Shown here: piece by piece, positions 18,589 through 28,127 of the stretch
Layout: every line of letters starts with the position of its first letter
Position numbering within the stretch: position 1 is the first letter of the stretch
Program-made: the position numbers and the translations under genes
Notes under the pieces: generated by a model
Databases searched by the model: none
Told to the model about the DNA's origin: nothing
The model's input: the letters and a program-made list of their open reading frames with translations, nothing else
DNA from: Clostridium sp. 1001275B_160808_H3
GTDB lineage: Bacteria > Bacillota > Clostridia > Clostridiales > Clostridiaceae
Direction of reading: 5' to 3'
Assembly (NCBI RefSeq): GCF_015550425.1
Contig: NZ_JADNAT010000030.1
Span: forward strand, 1 to 34,687
Length of the DNA: 34,687 nucleotides

Positions 18589-18710
18589 ATAAAAATAAGA
18601 GATTAACTTTTTTAAATCAATAAAGCTTACTTGAAATTGAATATATTTTATATTAAATAGATTTCTGATACTGCACATTTATGTTTCTTAAATGTGCATT
18701 TATTTTATGC

Positions 18711-18716
18711 TATAAT
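18711..18716 (+). promoter_or_regulatory. Extended -10 promoter of the GNAT gene
   Basis: TGCTATAAT with a consensus -10 at 18711-18716. The expected -35 position overlaps the right arm of a 9-bp hairpin (TGCACATTT 18672-18680 with AAATGTGCA 18690-18698), which may be an operator or an upstream terminator. Confidence 0.5.
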
Positions 18717-18758
18717 ATAAACTAATTTTGTAAATTAATTAAAATGAGGTGTTTATTT

Positions 18759-19181
18759 ATGAGTATAAGAGTTCAATATAATTGCTTAAATGTTAATTGG
18801 AATGATGTGATAGAAATACTAAAAACTGTAGGAATGTCTTATTTAGACGCCGAAATTCATAAAATATCCTTTGAAAACAGTCATACTGTTATATTTGTTT
18901 TTAATGATGACAAATTAATCGGATTTGGACGAGCTATTTCTGATGGTGTTAGGCAAGCAGCCATTTATGATGTAGCAATAGACCCTGAATATCAAGGTAA
19001 AGGATTAGGAAGATTAATTTTAAATGGTATTAAAGAAAAACTTCCTAATTGCAATTTTATATTGTATGCTGCACCAGGAAAGGAACCATTTTACGAAAAA
19101 GTAGGCTTTGGAAAACTAAAAACAGGTATGGGGCTATTTGCAGATATGTCTAAAATGAAAGATAAAGGATTTATAAAATAA
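18759..19181 (+). CDS. GNAT-family N-acetyltransferase
   Basis: 140-residue acetyl-CoA-dependent acetyltransferase. Motif A is complete: AAIYDVAIDPEYQGKGLGRLIL, containing the Q-x-x-G-x-G pyrophosphate loop (YQGKGLGR). The C-terminal PFYEKVGFGKLKTGMG segment is also typical. The start at 18759 is chosen because GAGGTG lies 7 nt upstream; the ATG at 18744 precedes that SD. The acceptor substrate cannot be inferred. Single gene, terminated by 19210-19262. Confidence 0.9.
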   Translation: MSIRVQYNCLNVNWNDVIEILKTVGMSYLDAEIHKISFENSHTVIFVFNDDKLIGFGRAISDGVRQAAIYDVAIDPEYQGKGLGRLILNGIKEKLPNCNFILYAAPGKEPFYEKVGFGKLKTGMGLFADMSKMKDKGFIK

Positions 19182-19209
19182 TCCATTCTTTTATTTTGGT
19201 TACTTTATT

Positions 19210-19262
19210 TAAATAAAATAGGCATCTCATAACTTTAGATTACTGAGATGCCTACTATTTTT
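19210..19262. terminator. Shared terminator between the GNAT gene and gltS
   Basis: 10-bp stem TAGGCATCTC (19219-19228) with GAGATGCCTA (19245-19254). It is followed by CTATTTTT on the plus strand and TTTTATTT on the minus strand, serving two convergent genes. Confidence 0.88.
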
Positions 19263-19279
19263 ACATACTAATTTATTTC

Positions 19280-20476
19280 TTAACCAAATATATTTATAAA
19301 TAATGTTATTATAGCAGAATTTATAAAATCAATAAATAATCCACCTACAATAGGAACTACAAAATACGGAGTCTGACTGAAACCATATTTATTTGTAAGC
19401 GCATCCATATTGGCTATTGCATTTGCTGTTGATCCCATACCAAACCCGCATATAGCTGATGAAAAGACTGCTGCTTCATAATTTTTCCCCATAGTTTTAA
19501 ATACAATTACGAATGCAAAAATCCCCATAAGAATTGTTTGTGAGATAAGCATAACAATCATAGGAAGTGCTAAATCAAATAATTCCCATAATTTTAATCC
19601 CATCAATGCCAATGAAAGATAGAAAGAAAGACTTATACCTCCTAAGGTTTCTATTTCCTTATCTTCTATTTCAAAGCCTTTAAAATCACTTATATTTTTA
19701 ATAATAGCAGCTGAAATCATTGCTCCTATATACGATGGAAAAGTTAGACCCAAGCTTTGTATATATTTAGTTATAATAGATCCTATACCCATAGCAATAA
19801 AAATCCATGAAGTTGCCTTCATTAACCTATTATAACTTAAACTTGCAGATTCATCATGATGAAAATCACTTAAAGGAATATCTCTATCATGATATTCTTT
19901 TGGAGTTTTTATATTATTTCTTTCTATTAAAGACTTTGCAAGGAACCCTCCAAGAATACTACCCATTACTAGTCCAAATGTTGCTGATGCAAAAGAAACT
20001 GTAGTAGCTCCCTTAACTCCAATTTCCTCTAGTAGTGGACCAAAGGATCCTGCTGTACCATGCCCCCCTATTAGTGGGATTGAGCCTGTTGAAAGTCCCA
20101 ATAATGGATTTAAATTGAATACTGCTGCTAACGCTACTCCAATTAAATCTTGAAAAATTACCAAGATTATTGATAGTATTAAAAAAATAGCTACTTTTAT
20201 TCCACCATTTTTTAATACCTTAATACTAGCTGTATATCCTATACTAGTAAAAAATGCCGTCATAAAAACATTTTGAAGTGTGACATCTAATGTTATTGTT
20301 GCAATATGAGTCACTTTTAATATTAATATTATTAATGCAAAAGTCATTCCTCCAACTACAGCAGATGGTATACAGTACTTTTCCAATACTTTTATTTTCT
20401 TTCTTAAATATACTCCAAAGTAAAATACAACTGTTGCTAATGCCATTGTTTGAAATATGTCTAATTTAAAATCCAT
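19280..20476 (-). CDS. gltS: Sodium/glutamate symporter
   Basis: Inner-membrane Na+-coupled glutamate importer, 398 residues with about ten hydrophobic segments in two inverted halves. The GltS signature pore loop GSIPLIGGHGTAGSFGPLLEE (around 131-151) and the mirror segment AICGFGMGSTANAIANM are clear. Between them lies a His/Asp-rich cytoplasmic loop (about 190-215). The ATG follows AGAGGAG. Single gene; shares its terminator with the convergent GNAT gene. It complements the amino-acid ABC importer and Amt in nitrogen supply. Confidence 0.94.
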   Translation of the reverse strand: MDFKLDIFQTMALATVVFYFGVYLRKKIKVLEKYCIPSAVVGGMTFALIILILKVTHIATITLDVTLQNVFMTAFFTSIGYTASIKVLKNGGIKVAIFLILSIILVIFQDLIGVALAAVFNLNPLLGLSTGSIPLIGGHGTAGSFGPLLEEIGVKGATTVSFASATFGLVMGSILGGFLAKSLIERNNIKTPKEYHDRDIPLSDFHHDESASLSYNRLMKATSWIFIAMGIGSIITKYIQSLGLTFPSYIGAMISAAIIKNISDFKGFEIEDKEIETLGGISLSFYLSLALMGLKLWELFDLALPMIVMLISQTILMGIFAFVIVFKTMGKNYEAAVFSSAICGFGMGSTANAIANMDALTNKYGFSQTPYFVVPIVGGLFIDFINSAIITLFINIFG

Positions 20477-20850
20477 GTATTCACTTCTCTCCTCTTTAGT
20501 TTATATTTTATAATATGTACCATTACTTTATTTTTTATTAAAATGTGCTTTTAAAATGTAAAATTACTATAAAATATTCATTTTGTCAAATCATTATTTT
20601 CCATATTTTAATGTTAACGTTCACTTTATAAATGGCTTGTTTAAATTCATCAGATAATATCTTTTAAAAACTAGAATCAATCTAATATCTTAAAATCTTA
20701 TGAAGCTAATAATAAAGTTTTATAGTATATTTTTAATATACTTTTATTATATTTCGTAACAATGTAAGCATCTTTAACATATTATAGACTATGTGCATTA
20801 TAGAGATATAATGTTCAAATATACTAATGATAAATGGAGATGAATCTGAT
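20477..20850. other. Divergent intergenic region, gltS and the Asp/Lys/Cys repeat gene
   Basis: About 370 bp, very AT-rich. Toward the plus-strand gene, TATAAT (20807-20812) has only a poor -35. CATATTATA (20778-20786) fits the CATANNNTA -10 of sporulation sigma E/K promoters, but no convincing matching -35 was found. No structured RNA was seen. Confidence 0.35.
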
Positions 20851-21459
20851 ATGACACGTGATTATTCAAATAATGATTATGAATATGAAGATTACAAAGA
20901 TGAAGATAAATACGGTAAGGACTCTTATAAGAAGCCTTGCAAAGAGTATGATGACTATGATGATGACGATGATAAGCGTTGCAAGAAGCATGACAAAGAC
21001 AACGATAAGCGCTGCAAGAAATATTACGAAGAGTACCTTGATAGATATTGTAAGAAACGTGAAGATGACAAAAAAGATGATGATAAAAAACGTTGCAAGA
21101 AGCATGACAAAGACAACGATAAGCGCTGTAAGAAATACTACGAAGAGTACCTTGATAGATATTGTAAGAAACGTGAAGATGACAAAAAAGATGATGATAA
21201 AAAACGTTGCAAGAAGCATGATGATGAAGACAGATGTTGTAAAAAGCATGATGACGACGATGACGATGATAAGTGTTGCAAGAAGAATGACAAAGACAAC
21301 GATAAGCGCTGCAAGAAATACTACGAAGAGTACCTTGATAGATATTGTAAGAAACGTGAAGATGACAAAAAAGATGACTATAACGACAACGATTATTCTG
21401 TTGAAAAGTATTTTTATTGGTGTAAAGATGAGTACGAAAACTCTAAAAAGTATAGATAA
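20851..21459 (+). CDS. Asp/Lys/Cys-rich tandem-repeat protein
   Basis: About 202 residues, overwhelmingly Asp, Lys, Glu, Tyr, Cys and Arg. A 38-residue unit (RCKKHDKDNDKRCKKYYEEY followed by LDRYCKKREDDKKDDDKK) occurs twice in tandem. After a divergent spacer with extra CC pairs it occurs a third time. Cys is always followed by Lys-Lys, at regular spacing (about 12, 13 and 13 residues). There is no signal peptide or membrane helix. The start at 20851 has GGAGA about 10 nt upstream; the in-frame ATG at 20827 has no SD. Terminator at 21509-21548. The Cys pattern suggests disulfide cross-linking or metal binding, as in spore-coat or exosporium proteins; this is inference, with no family match. 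Confidence 0.72.
   Translation: MTRDYSNNDYEYEDYKDEDKYGKDSYKKPCKEYDDYDDDDDKRCKKHDKDNDKRCKKYYEEYLDRYCKKREDDKKDDDKKRCKKHDKDNDKRCKKYYEEYLDRYCKKREDDKKDDDKKRCKKHDDEDRCCKKHDDDDDDDKCCKKNDKDNDKRCKKYYEEYLDRYCKKREDDKKDDYNDNDYSVEKYFYWCKDEYENSKKYR
20977..21381 (+). repeat. 114-bp in-frame direct repeats
   Basis: Units at 20977-21090 and 21091-21204 are near identical. A partial unit begins at 21205, and a third copy starts at 21274 and decays after about 21375. Near identity at DNA level, including silent positions, indicates recent duplication or gene conversion; copy number is expected to vary between strains. Confidence 0.88.
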
Positions 21460-21508
21460 TATAATCATTTTGTAAAATAGTGTTTATAATCCTTTAATTT
21501 AAAAATTT

Positions 21509-21548
21509 AGGAGTAACTATTATTTAGTTACTCCTTTTATTATACTTT
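21509..21548 (+). terminator. Terminator of the repeat-protein gene
   Basis: Perfect 10-bp stem AGGAGTAACT (21509-21518) with AGTTACTCCT (21526-21535), 7-nt loop, then TTTTATTATACTTTT. Confidence 0.9.
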
Positions 21549-21633
21549 TAATAATTAAATATAAATTGTTTAATTATTTGAGCACACATTTATTATAAAA
21601 CCAATACAGTAATTAGCTTCCTAAATCCGCTTC

Positions 21634-23382
21634 CTATTCTTCATCCTGCAATGCATCATATCCATGTTCATTTGTACGAATCTTTATTACATCTTCTACA
21701 TCATAAATAAATATTTTTCCATCCCCAATATTTCCTGTATAAAGTACCTTTTGAACAGTTTTAACAAGAATTTCAATTGGAATTTTACATATAATAACGT
21801 CAATCTTAACCTTAGGAAGCAACCTTGTCTCCATAGGTACCCCCATGAAATAGGTTGGATTTCCATTTTGCATACCATGTCCAAGAACATTTGTAACTGT
21901 AAGCCCAGTAACACCAAGCTTTTCAAGAGCAGCTTGCAATTCTGAGAATTTGTTTTGATTTGTAATTATAGTAACCTTTGTTATTTTTTCACCTTGGTGT
22001 TCTTTGTGAATAACAGGTATTGCAACCTCTTCTGAAACAGTGTTTGCATTTGTAGGAATAGATTTATTATCTAACTTGATATCTTCTACACTATTTGTAT
22101 ATGCTGTTCCATTTGCAACTGGAGCGAAGTCTGGATAAGCAATATTTCCATGTTCTCCAATATCAAGACCTGCAATTTCTTCTTCTGGAGATACACGAAT
22201 GCCAATGGTTTTCTTAATTAAATACCAAACTAGTAAAGATGAAATAAATACAAATGCACCTACAGCAATTATACCTATAAGTTGAATCCAAATAAGTTCG
22301 AATCCGCCTCCATAGAAAAGACCATTTTTAGTTGATAGACTTGTAACTCCTTCTCTTGCAAATAACCCTACACAGATTGTCCCAAAAACACCACAGCAAA
22401 GATGAACAGCTGTTGCCCCTACTGGATCGTCAACTTTTATTTTATCGAAAAACATTACTGCATATACAACTATAATACCAGCTATAGCTCCAATTAATAA
22501 AGAAGCTTCAATGCTAACATATGCACAACTACCTGTAATTCCTACTAGTCCTGCAAGACAGCCATTTATAGTCATTCCTAAGTCAGGCTTTCCTATTACA
22601 ATCCACGAAGTAGCTGTTGATGTTAATATAGCTGCAATTGCTGCAGTATTAGTTGTCATTAGTATATGCATAACATCAGCTGGATTTTGAAAACTCATTG
22701 TTGATCCAGGATTAAAACCAAACCATCCAAGCCAAAGCACAAATAAACCTATAACGGCTAGTGACATATTATGCCCTGGAATAGCTTTTGCCTTTCCATC
22801 TTTACCGTATTTCCCAATACGAGGTCCAAGAATTAATGCTCCAGCAAGAGCAGCCCAGCCTCCAACTGAATGTACAACCGTGTCACCTGCAAAATCCATA
22901 AATCCTATACTTGCAAGCCAGCCACTTCCCCATACCCAATGACCTATTATTGGATATATAACAAGTGTGAGCACAAATGAGAAAACAATAAATGAGATAT
23001 ATTTTACACGTTCAGCAACAGCACCTGAAACTATCGTTGCTGCAGTACCACAGAAAACTAATTGAAAGAAAAACTTTCCCCAGAAAGGAACATTTGATGT
23101 CAATGTTTCATTATAAAATGAGAGATCGGCATTTCCTAAAATAAAAATATTCTTAGTTCCTACGAATGGGTTGTCCCCTCCAAACATTAGCCCCCAACCT
23201 AATAGCATAAATCCAAGAGAAGAAACTGCAAACACAATAAAGTTTTTTGAGAGAATGTTGACAGTATTCTTTGATCTTGCAAAACCTGCTTCAACTGATG
23301 CAAATCCCAAGTTCATAAAGAAAACTAAAATAGCTGCAACTAATACCCACATGGTATCAATAATCATTGTAGCATTCATCAT
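21634..23382 (-). CDS. amt: Ammonium transporter fused to a C-terminal P-II domain
   Basis: 582 residues. Residues 1-400 are an Amt channel with the twin pore histidines His171 (VVHSVGGW) and His327 (AVHLCCGVFG), and the cytoplasmic tail signature EEIAGLDIGEHG (401-412). A polar linker (about 415-465) leads to a complete P-II/GlnK domain (466-580): KITKVTIITNQNKFSELQ, a T-loop region GHGMQNGNPTYFMGVPMETR, PKVKIDVII, the B-loop TGNIGDGKIFIY and the C-loop VIKIRTNEHG. The uridylylation Tyr of proteobacterial P-II aligns with Phe512 or its neighbour Tyr511. The fusion tethers the regulator that normally plugs the channel. SD AGGGGG. A promoter and a leader hairpin precede it. Confidence 0.95.
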   Translation of the reverse strand: MMNATMIIDTMWVLVAAILVFFMNLGFASVEAGFARSKNTVNILSKNFIVFAVSSLGFMLLGWGLMFGGDNPFVGTKNIFILGNADLSFYNETLTSNVPFWGKFFFQLVFCGTAATIVSGAVAERVKYISFIVFSFVLTLVIYPIIGHWVWGSGWLASIGFMDFAGDTVVHSVGGWAALAGALILGPRIGKYGKDGKAKAIPGHNMSLAVIGLFVLWLGWFGFNPGSTMSFQNPADVMHILMTTNTAAIAAILTSTATSWIVIGKPDLGMTINGCLAGLVGITGSCAYVSIEASLLIGAIAGIIVVYAVMFFDKIKVDDPVGATAVHLCCGVFGTICVGLFAREGVTSLSTKNGLFYGGGFELIWIQLIGIIAVGAFVFISSLLVWYLIKKTIGIRVSPEEEIAGLDIGEHGNIAYPDFAPVANGTAYTNSVEDIKLDNKSIPTNANTVSEEVAIPVIHKEHQGEKITKVTIITNQNKFSELQAALEKLGVTGLTVTNVLGHGMQNGNPTYFMGVPMETRLLPKVKIDVIICKIPIEILVKTVQKVLYTGNIGDGKIFIYDVEDVIKIRTNEHGYDALQDEE

Positions 23383-23403
23383 ATATAATACCCCCTAACT
23401 AAA

Positions 23404-23453
23404 TAAAAAAGAGAGCAGAGACGTTTTTCTAAGAACGTCTCTGCTCTCTTTTT
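23404..23453 (-). terminator. amt: Leader hairpin/terminator upstream of amt
   Basis: About 20 bp of perfect stem: AAAAAGAGAGCAGAGACGTT (23406-23425) with its complement at 23434-23453, and an 8-nt loop. Read on the minus strand it ends in TTTTTTATTT, an intrinsic terminator. It lies between the amt promoter (TSS near 23459) and the start codon, so it is a 5'-leader attenuator rather than a gene-end terminator. The plus-strand side also has a T run. Confidence 0.85.
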
Positions 23454-23465
23454 GTTATTAATAAT

Positions 23466-23494
23466 ATAATATCATAACTAAAATACCTTGTCAA
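23466..23494 (-). promoter_or_regulatory. amt: Promoter of amt
   Basis: Minus strand: -35 TTGACA (23489-23494, perfect), 17-bp spacer, -10 TATTAT (23466-23471). The predicted TSS is about 5-10 nt before the leader hairpin. Confidence 0.8.
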
Positions 23495-23715
23495 TATTTC
23501 CCATATAAACTAAATAAACATCTTACTTCTAGTTTAAATTCAGTAATTCTATACAACATGCTGGTAAGTTATTATGTCTTTCCAGATACCAATTCAGCAA
23601 TTGAACAACACATTGATAATATTTATACAAAGATACCCATATTTAAATGACTTATAGCTATTATAAATGCCACTAAAATCATAATCATCGTACTAGTTCA
23701 AATGCAATAAACTTA
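23495..23715. other. Non-coding spacer between amt and the split-barrel lipoprotein gene
   Basis: AT-rich, with no SD-supported frame and no clear terminator for the upstream minus-strand lipoprotein gene. A 30-codon plus-strand frame at 23558-23650 has no SD and was not called. Confidence 0.4.
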
Positions 23716-24249
23716 TTAACCTAATGGTAAGATTTCAACTATCTCCATAAATACAGCAGTTGAAGCGTCTTTTAATTGTGCTTCCTTTACTAATTCATTT
23801 ATTTTATCTTCATCCGTAATAGTCTTCAATATCACTCTTGCCCCTTGATTTCTTAAAGCTTTATCTTCTGCTTCAGGATTATGGGCAAATAAAGATAGAA
23901 CAGCTATTTGTCTTTCTAACATATTCTTCTTAGTATTTCCTTCTGTAGCTATATTAAATAGTAAAGTATTATCATTCACTAATCCAGGAACTATAGTTGC
24001 TGCATTTGGTGTTCCATCTTCATTTGTTGTAGAAACAACAACTGCTGCTGCTTTACTAACATTATTTTTTAAAACTTCTTTTACCTTTGCTTCATCCCAT
24101 GAACTTTCCCCATAATATACTTCTGTAGATGCCTTAGAAATAGTATCCACACTTGCTGTAACAGTTTCATTTTCTTTTTGCTCTGAGCAAGCTATCATGG
24201 ATAATGTCATACCTCCACATAATAATAATGCAATCAATTTCTTTTTCAT
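23716..24249 (-). CDS. Lipoprotein with a pyridoxamine-phosphate-oxidase-like split-barrel domain
   Basis: 177 residues. The N-terminus MKKKLIALLLCGGMTLSMIAC is a lipoprotein signal with the lipobox Cys at 21. After a polar linker the domain from about residue 50 has the flavin split-barrel pattern: AAVVVSTTNEDGTPNAATIV, NDNTLLFNIATEGNTKKNML, AVLSLFAHNP, GARVILKTITDEDKINEL and a final VFMEIVEILPLG. Homologues of this fold bind FMN, F420 or heme and are usually cytoplasmic, so an exported copy is unusual. The ATG follows AGGGGTGG. Single gene; cofactor and substrate unknown. Confidence 0.82.
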   Translation of the reverse strand: MKKKLIALLLCGGMTLSMIACSEQKENETVTASVDTISKASTEVYYGESSWDEAKVKEVLKNNVSKAAAVVVSTTNEDGTPNAATIVPGLVNDNTLLFNIATEGNTKKNMLERQIAVLSLFAHNPEAEDKALRNQGARVILKTITDEDKINELVKEAQLKDASTAVFMEIVEILPLG

Positions 24250-24339
24250 CTTATTACCACCCCTGCAATTTTTATGTAACCATTCTCATTATATACGCCT
24301 TTTCTACTTTTTACAACAAAATACTCATTTTATTTGTAT

Positions 24340-24387
24340 TATTTTTAACAAAAATAAATCGTAGGCCTATAAATATAGCCTACGATT
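24340..24387 (-). terminator. Terminator of the gua operon
   Basis: Stem AATCGTAGGC (24357-24366) with GCCTACGATT (24378-24387), then minus-strand TTATTTTTGTTAAAAAT. It lies 7 nt past the guaA stop. Confidence 0.85.
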
Positions 24388-24394
24388 AAAATTA

Positions 24395-25936
24395 TTATTC
24401 AAACTCTATAGTTGCAGGTGGCTTTCCTGTACAATCATACATTACACGGTTAACACCTTTAACTTCATTTACTATTCTAGTTGTTACTTTTCCAAGTACT
24501 TCCCATGGAAGATCTGCTGATTCTGCTGTCATAAAGTCACTTGTAGTTACTGCACGAAGAACTACTGCATAATCATAAGTTCTTTCATCTCCCATTACAC
24601 CAACTGAACGCATATTAGTAAGTGCTGCAAAGTATTGACCTAGTTCTTTATCAACTCCTGCATTTGCTATTTCTTCTCTGTAAATTGCATCTGCATCTTG
24701 AACTATTCTAACTTTTTCTGCTGTTACTTCACCAATTATACGTATTCCAAGACCTGGTCCTGGGAATGGTTGTCTGTAAACTAATTTTTCTGGTATTCCA
24801 AGTTCTAAACCTGCTTTACGTACTTCATCCTTAAATAATAGTCTTAAAGGTTCAATTATTTCTTTAAAATCTACATAGTCTGGAAGTCCTCCAACATTAT
24901 GATGTGATTTTATAACTGCTGATTTTCCTAGACCACTTTCAATTACGTCTGGATAAATAGTTCCTTGTACTAAGAAATCTACTGTTCCAATCTTCTTAGC
25001 TTCTTCTTCAAATACTCTTATAAATTCTTCTCCAATTATTTTTCTCTTTTGCTCTGGCTCTTCTATTCCTTTTAACTTTTCATAGAATCTTTCTTGAGCA
25101 TTTACACGTATAAAGTTTAAGTCATATTGTCCATTAGGTCCAAATACTTCTTCAACTTCATCTCCTTCATTTTTACGAAGTAAACCATGATCAACAAATA
25201 CACAAGTTAATTGATTTCCTACAGCTTTTGAAAGTAATACTGCTGCAACAGATGAATCAACCCCACCTGATAATGCACATAAAACTTTACCATCTCCAAC
25301 TTTTTCACGGATTTCTTCAATTGTCTTCTCTACAAATGAATCCATTTTCCAATCACCAGAACATTCACAAACATTATATAAGAAGTTTGATATCATCTTT
25401 GTTCCTTCTTGTGTATGCATAACTTCTGGATGGAATTGAACTGCATATAAATTCTTTTCTTGGCACTCCATTGCAGCAACTGGACACACTGGTGTATTAG
25501 CTATTATTTTAAATCCTTCTGGAGCTTTTTCTATGTAATCTGTATGACTCATCCAACAAATAGTTGATGATGATACCCCATCAAATATCTTTGAATCTAC
25601 ATTTACATCAACTTTTGTCTTTCCATATTCACTTACAGGTGCAGTAGCAACCTTTCCTCCAAGCATATGAGCCATTAATTGTGAACCATAACAAATTCCA
25701 AGTATAGGAATTCCAGCTTCAAATAAAGCTTTATCACATAAAGGAGAATCTTCCCCATATACACTATTTGGTCCACCTGTAAATATTATTCCCTTTGGAT
25801 TCATTTCCTTTATTTCATCAACGCTTAAAGTATGTGGGTGAACTTCACAATAAACACCACATTCCCTAACTCTTCTAGCTATCAATTGGTTATATTGTCC
25901 ACCGAAGTCAACAACTAAAATTAACTCTTTATTCAT
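24395..25936 (-). CDS. guaA: GMP synthase (glutamine-hydrolysing)
   Basis: Converts XMP to GMP with glutamine and ATP. The 513-residue protein has a class I glutamine amidotransferase domain (nucleophile Cys in GICYGSQ, His-Glu in QFHPEV), the ATP-pyrophosphatase P-loop SGGVDSS and the C-terminal dimerisation/XMP domain ([15 protein letters not shown]; final PPATIEFE). The ATG at 25936 follows GGAGGT at 4 nt; a longer frame begins at a TTG overlapping that SD and is rejected. It follows guaB on the same strand and probably shares the guanine-riboswitch transcript, separated from guaB by a 398-bp repeat-filled spacer. Confidence 0.98.
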   Translation of the reverse strand: MNKELILVVDFGGQYNQLIARRVRECGVYCEVHPHTLSVDEIKEMNPKGIIFTGGPNSVYGEDSPLCDKALFEAGIPILGICYGSQLMAHMLGGKVATAPVSEYGKTKVDVNVDSKIFDGVSSSTICWMSHTDYIEKAPEGFKIIANTPVCPVAAMECQEKNLYAVQFHPEVMHTQEGTKMISNFLYNVCECSGDWKMDSFVEKTIEEIREKVGDGKVLCALSGGVDSSVAAVLLSKAVGNQLTCVFVDHGLLRKNEGDEVEEVFGPNGQYDLNFIRVNAQERFYEKLKGIEEPEQKRKIIGEEFIRVFEEEAKKIGTVDFLVQGTIYPDVIESGLGKSAVIKSHHNVGGLPDYVDFKEIIEPLRLLFKDEVRKAGLELGIPEKLVYRQPFPGPGLGIRIIGEVTAEKVRIVQDADAIYREEIANAGVDKELGQYFAALTNMRSVGVMGDERTYDYAVVLRAVTTSDFMTAESADLPWEVLGKVTTRIVNEVKGVNRVMYDCTGKPPATIEFE

Positions 25937-25964
25937 GGGTACCTCCAAAATTTCTTTAATGTAT

Positions 25965-26100
25965 AGTTGACAATTGACAATTAATAATTAAGGATGAAAT
26001 TCAGCCAAAGCTGAATTTCTTAAATAAAAATTTTTCCTACAACTCAGTTTATCTGAGTCGTTTCCTCAATTATCAATTCTTCATTATCAATTATAAATTG
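25965..26100. repeat. Modular hairpin repeat, copy in the guaB-guaA spacer
   Basis: The left end is rich in GACAATTGACAATTAATAAT-type words (25965-25990), and the right end has TCAATTATCAATTCTTCATT and TTATCAATTATAAATTG (26065-26100). Inside are the hairpins GAAATTCAGC/GCTGAATTTC (25996-26019) and ACTCAG/CTGAGT (26042-26057). Same layout and same TTCAGC/GCTGAA core as 6459-6588. Confidence 0.7.
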
Positions 26101-26109
26101 TTCTAATTT

Positions 26110-26332
26110 ATTTCCCTAATTCTTTCACTGCTATTTAAAATTTTAATTTTAAATAAATTCTCACTCTTTCACTTTTCACTATAACTCAGCTCGCCTGAGT
26201 TGTCTCCATAATTCTTTCATTTGCCATTTAAAATTGCGATTTTAAATAAAATTTTCATTCTTGCATTCTTTCATTATAACTCAGCTTATCTGAGTTATTT
26301 CCTCAATTGTCCATTGTCAATTATCAATCGTC
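26110..26332. repeat. Two 92-bp direct repeats with internal hairpins, guaB-guaA spacer
   Basis: Two diverged copies (about 26114-26206 and 26207-26303) start with CCTAATTCTTTCA / CCATAATTCTTTCA. Each carries a TTTAAAATT..AATTTTAAA-type palindrome and ends in a CTCAG..CTGAG hairpin (26184-26200; 26280-26295). The right end (26303-26329, CTCAATTGTCCATTGTCAAT) repeats the terminal words of the 6459-6588 element. The whole spacer is thus composite repeat DNA. Confidence 0.65.
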
Positions 26333-26334
26333 TT

Positions 26335-27795
<1,461 letters not shown>

Positions 27796-27870
27796 TTAAA
27801 AATGATTTATTTCTTTCACTATTTTGAATTTATGAATGTAATATTTCTTTTTATCTCTATTTTTATGTAC

Positions 27871-28019
27871 AAAAAAAGACATACTAAGCCTCTAAGTGAA
27901 GTTAATATGCCTAAAAACGCTATATGACAAATATAGGTATAGTATATCAAAATCACTCATAGTCGGAAATTTAAGGTTTCCGGTAGATACTCTCTGCCAT
28001 ATTCAGAGGATATACGAGT
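27871..28019 (-). promoter_or_regulatory. Guanine (purine-class) riboswitch with terminator, guaB leader
   Basis: Aptamer 27955-28019. P1 is ACTCGTA with TATGAGT, P2 is CTCTG with CAGAG around loop AATATGG, the junction TATCTACC follows, and P3 is GGAAA with TTTCC around CCTTAAA. J3/1 GACTATGAG has C at the ligand-pairing position (C74 of xpt), which specifies guanine/hypoxanthine over adenine; the junction U51 equivalent is also present. The platform is a terminator pairing GGCATATTAA with TTAGTATGTC (27878-27887 with 27902-27911), followed by T7. Expected logic: ligand bound, transcription off. J1/2 appears one base shorter than in xpt. Confidence 0.95.
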
Positions 28020-28051
28020 TATTTATGTCTGACTATTTTTAATTTATAGAT

Positions 28052-28080
28052 ATTATATATCTACGCCCTATGCTTGTCAA
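28052..28080 (-). promoter_or_regulatory. Consensus promoter of the riboswitch-guaB-guaA transcript
   Basis: Minus strand: TTGACA (28075-28080), 17-bp spacer, TATAAT (28052-28057), a perfect match to the sigma-A consensus. TSS is near 28045. Strong initiation leaves control to the riboswitch. Confidence 0.9.
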
Positions 28081-28127
28081 TAAGTTTGCAATTTATATTT
28101 CAAGTAAAATTTATCAATTGATGTCAA

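Noticed and set aside
20858..21475. Long open frames of about 200 codons in a second plus-strand frame and on the minus strand over the Asp/Lys/Cys repeat gene
   Set aside because: The repeated DNA keeps all frames open. The alternative proteins are unnatural Met/Thr/Lys or hydrophobic strings without SDs, while the called frame has an SD, a terminator and a coherent repeat.
23558..23650. 30-codon plus-strand ORF
   Set aside because: No SD, no promoter, AT-rich spacer; expected by chance.
26110..26332. CRISPR-like array in the guaB-guaA spacer
   Set aside because: Only two diverged 92-bp copies with internal palindromes, no unique spacers and no cas genes.
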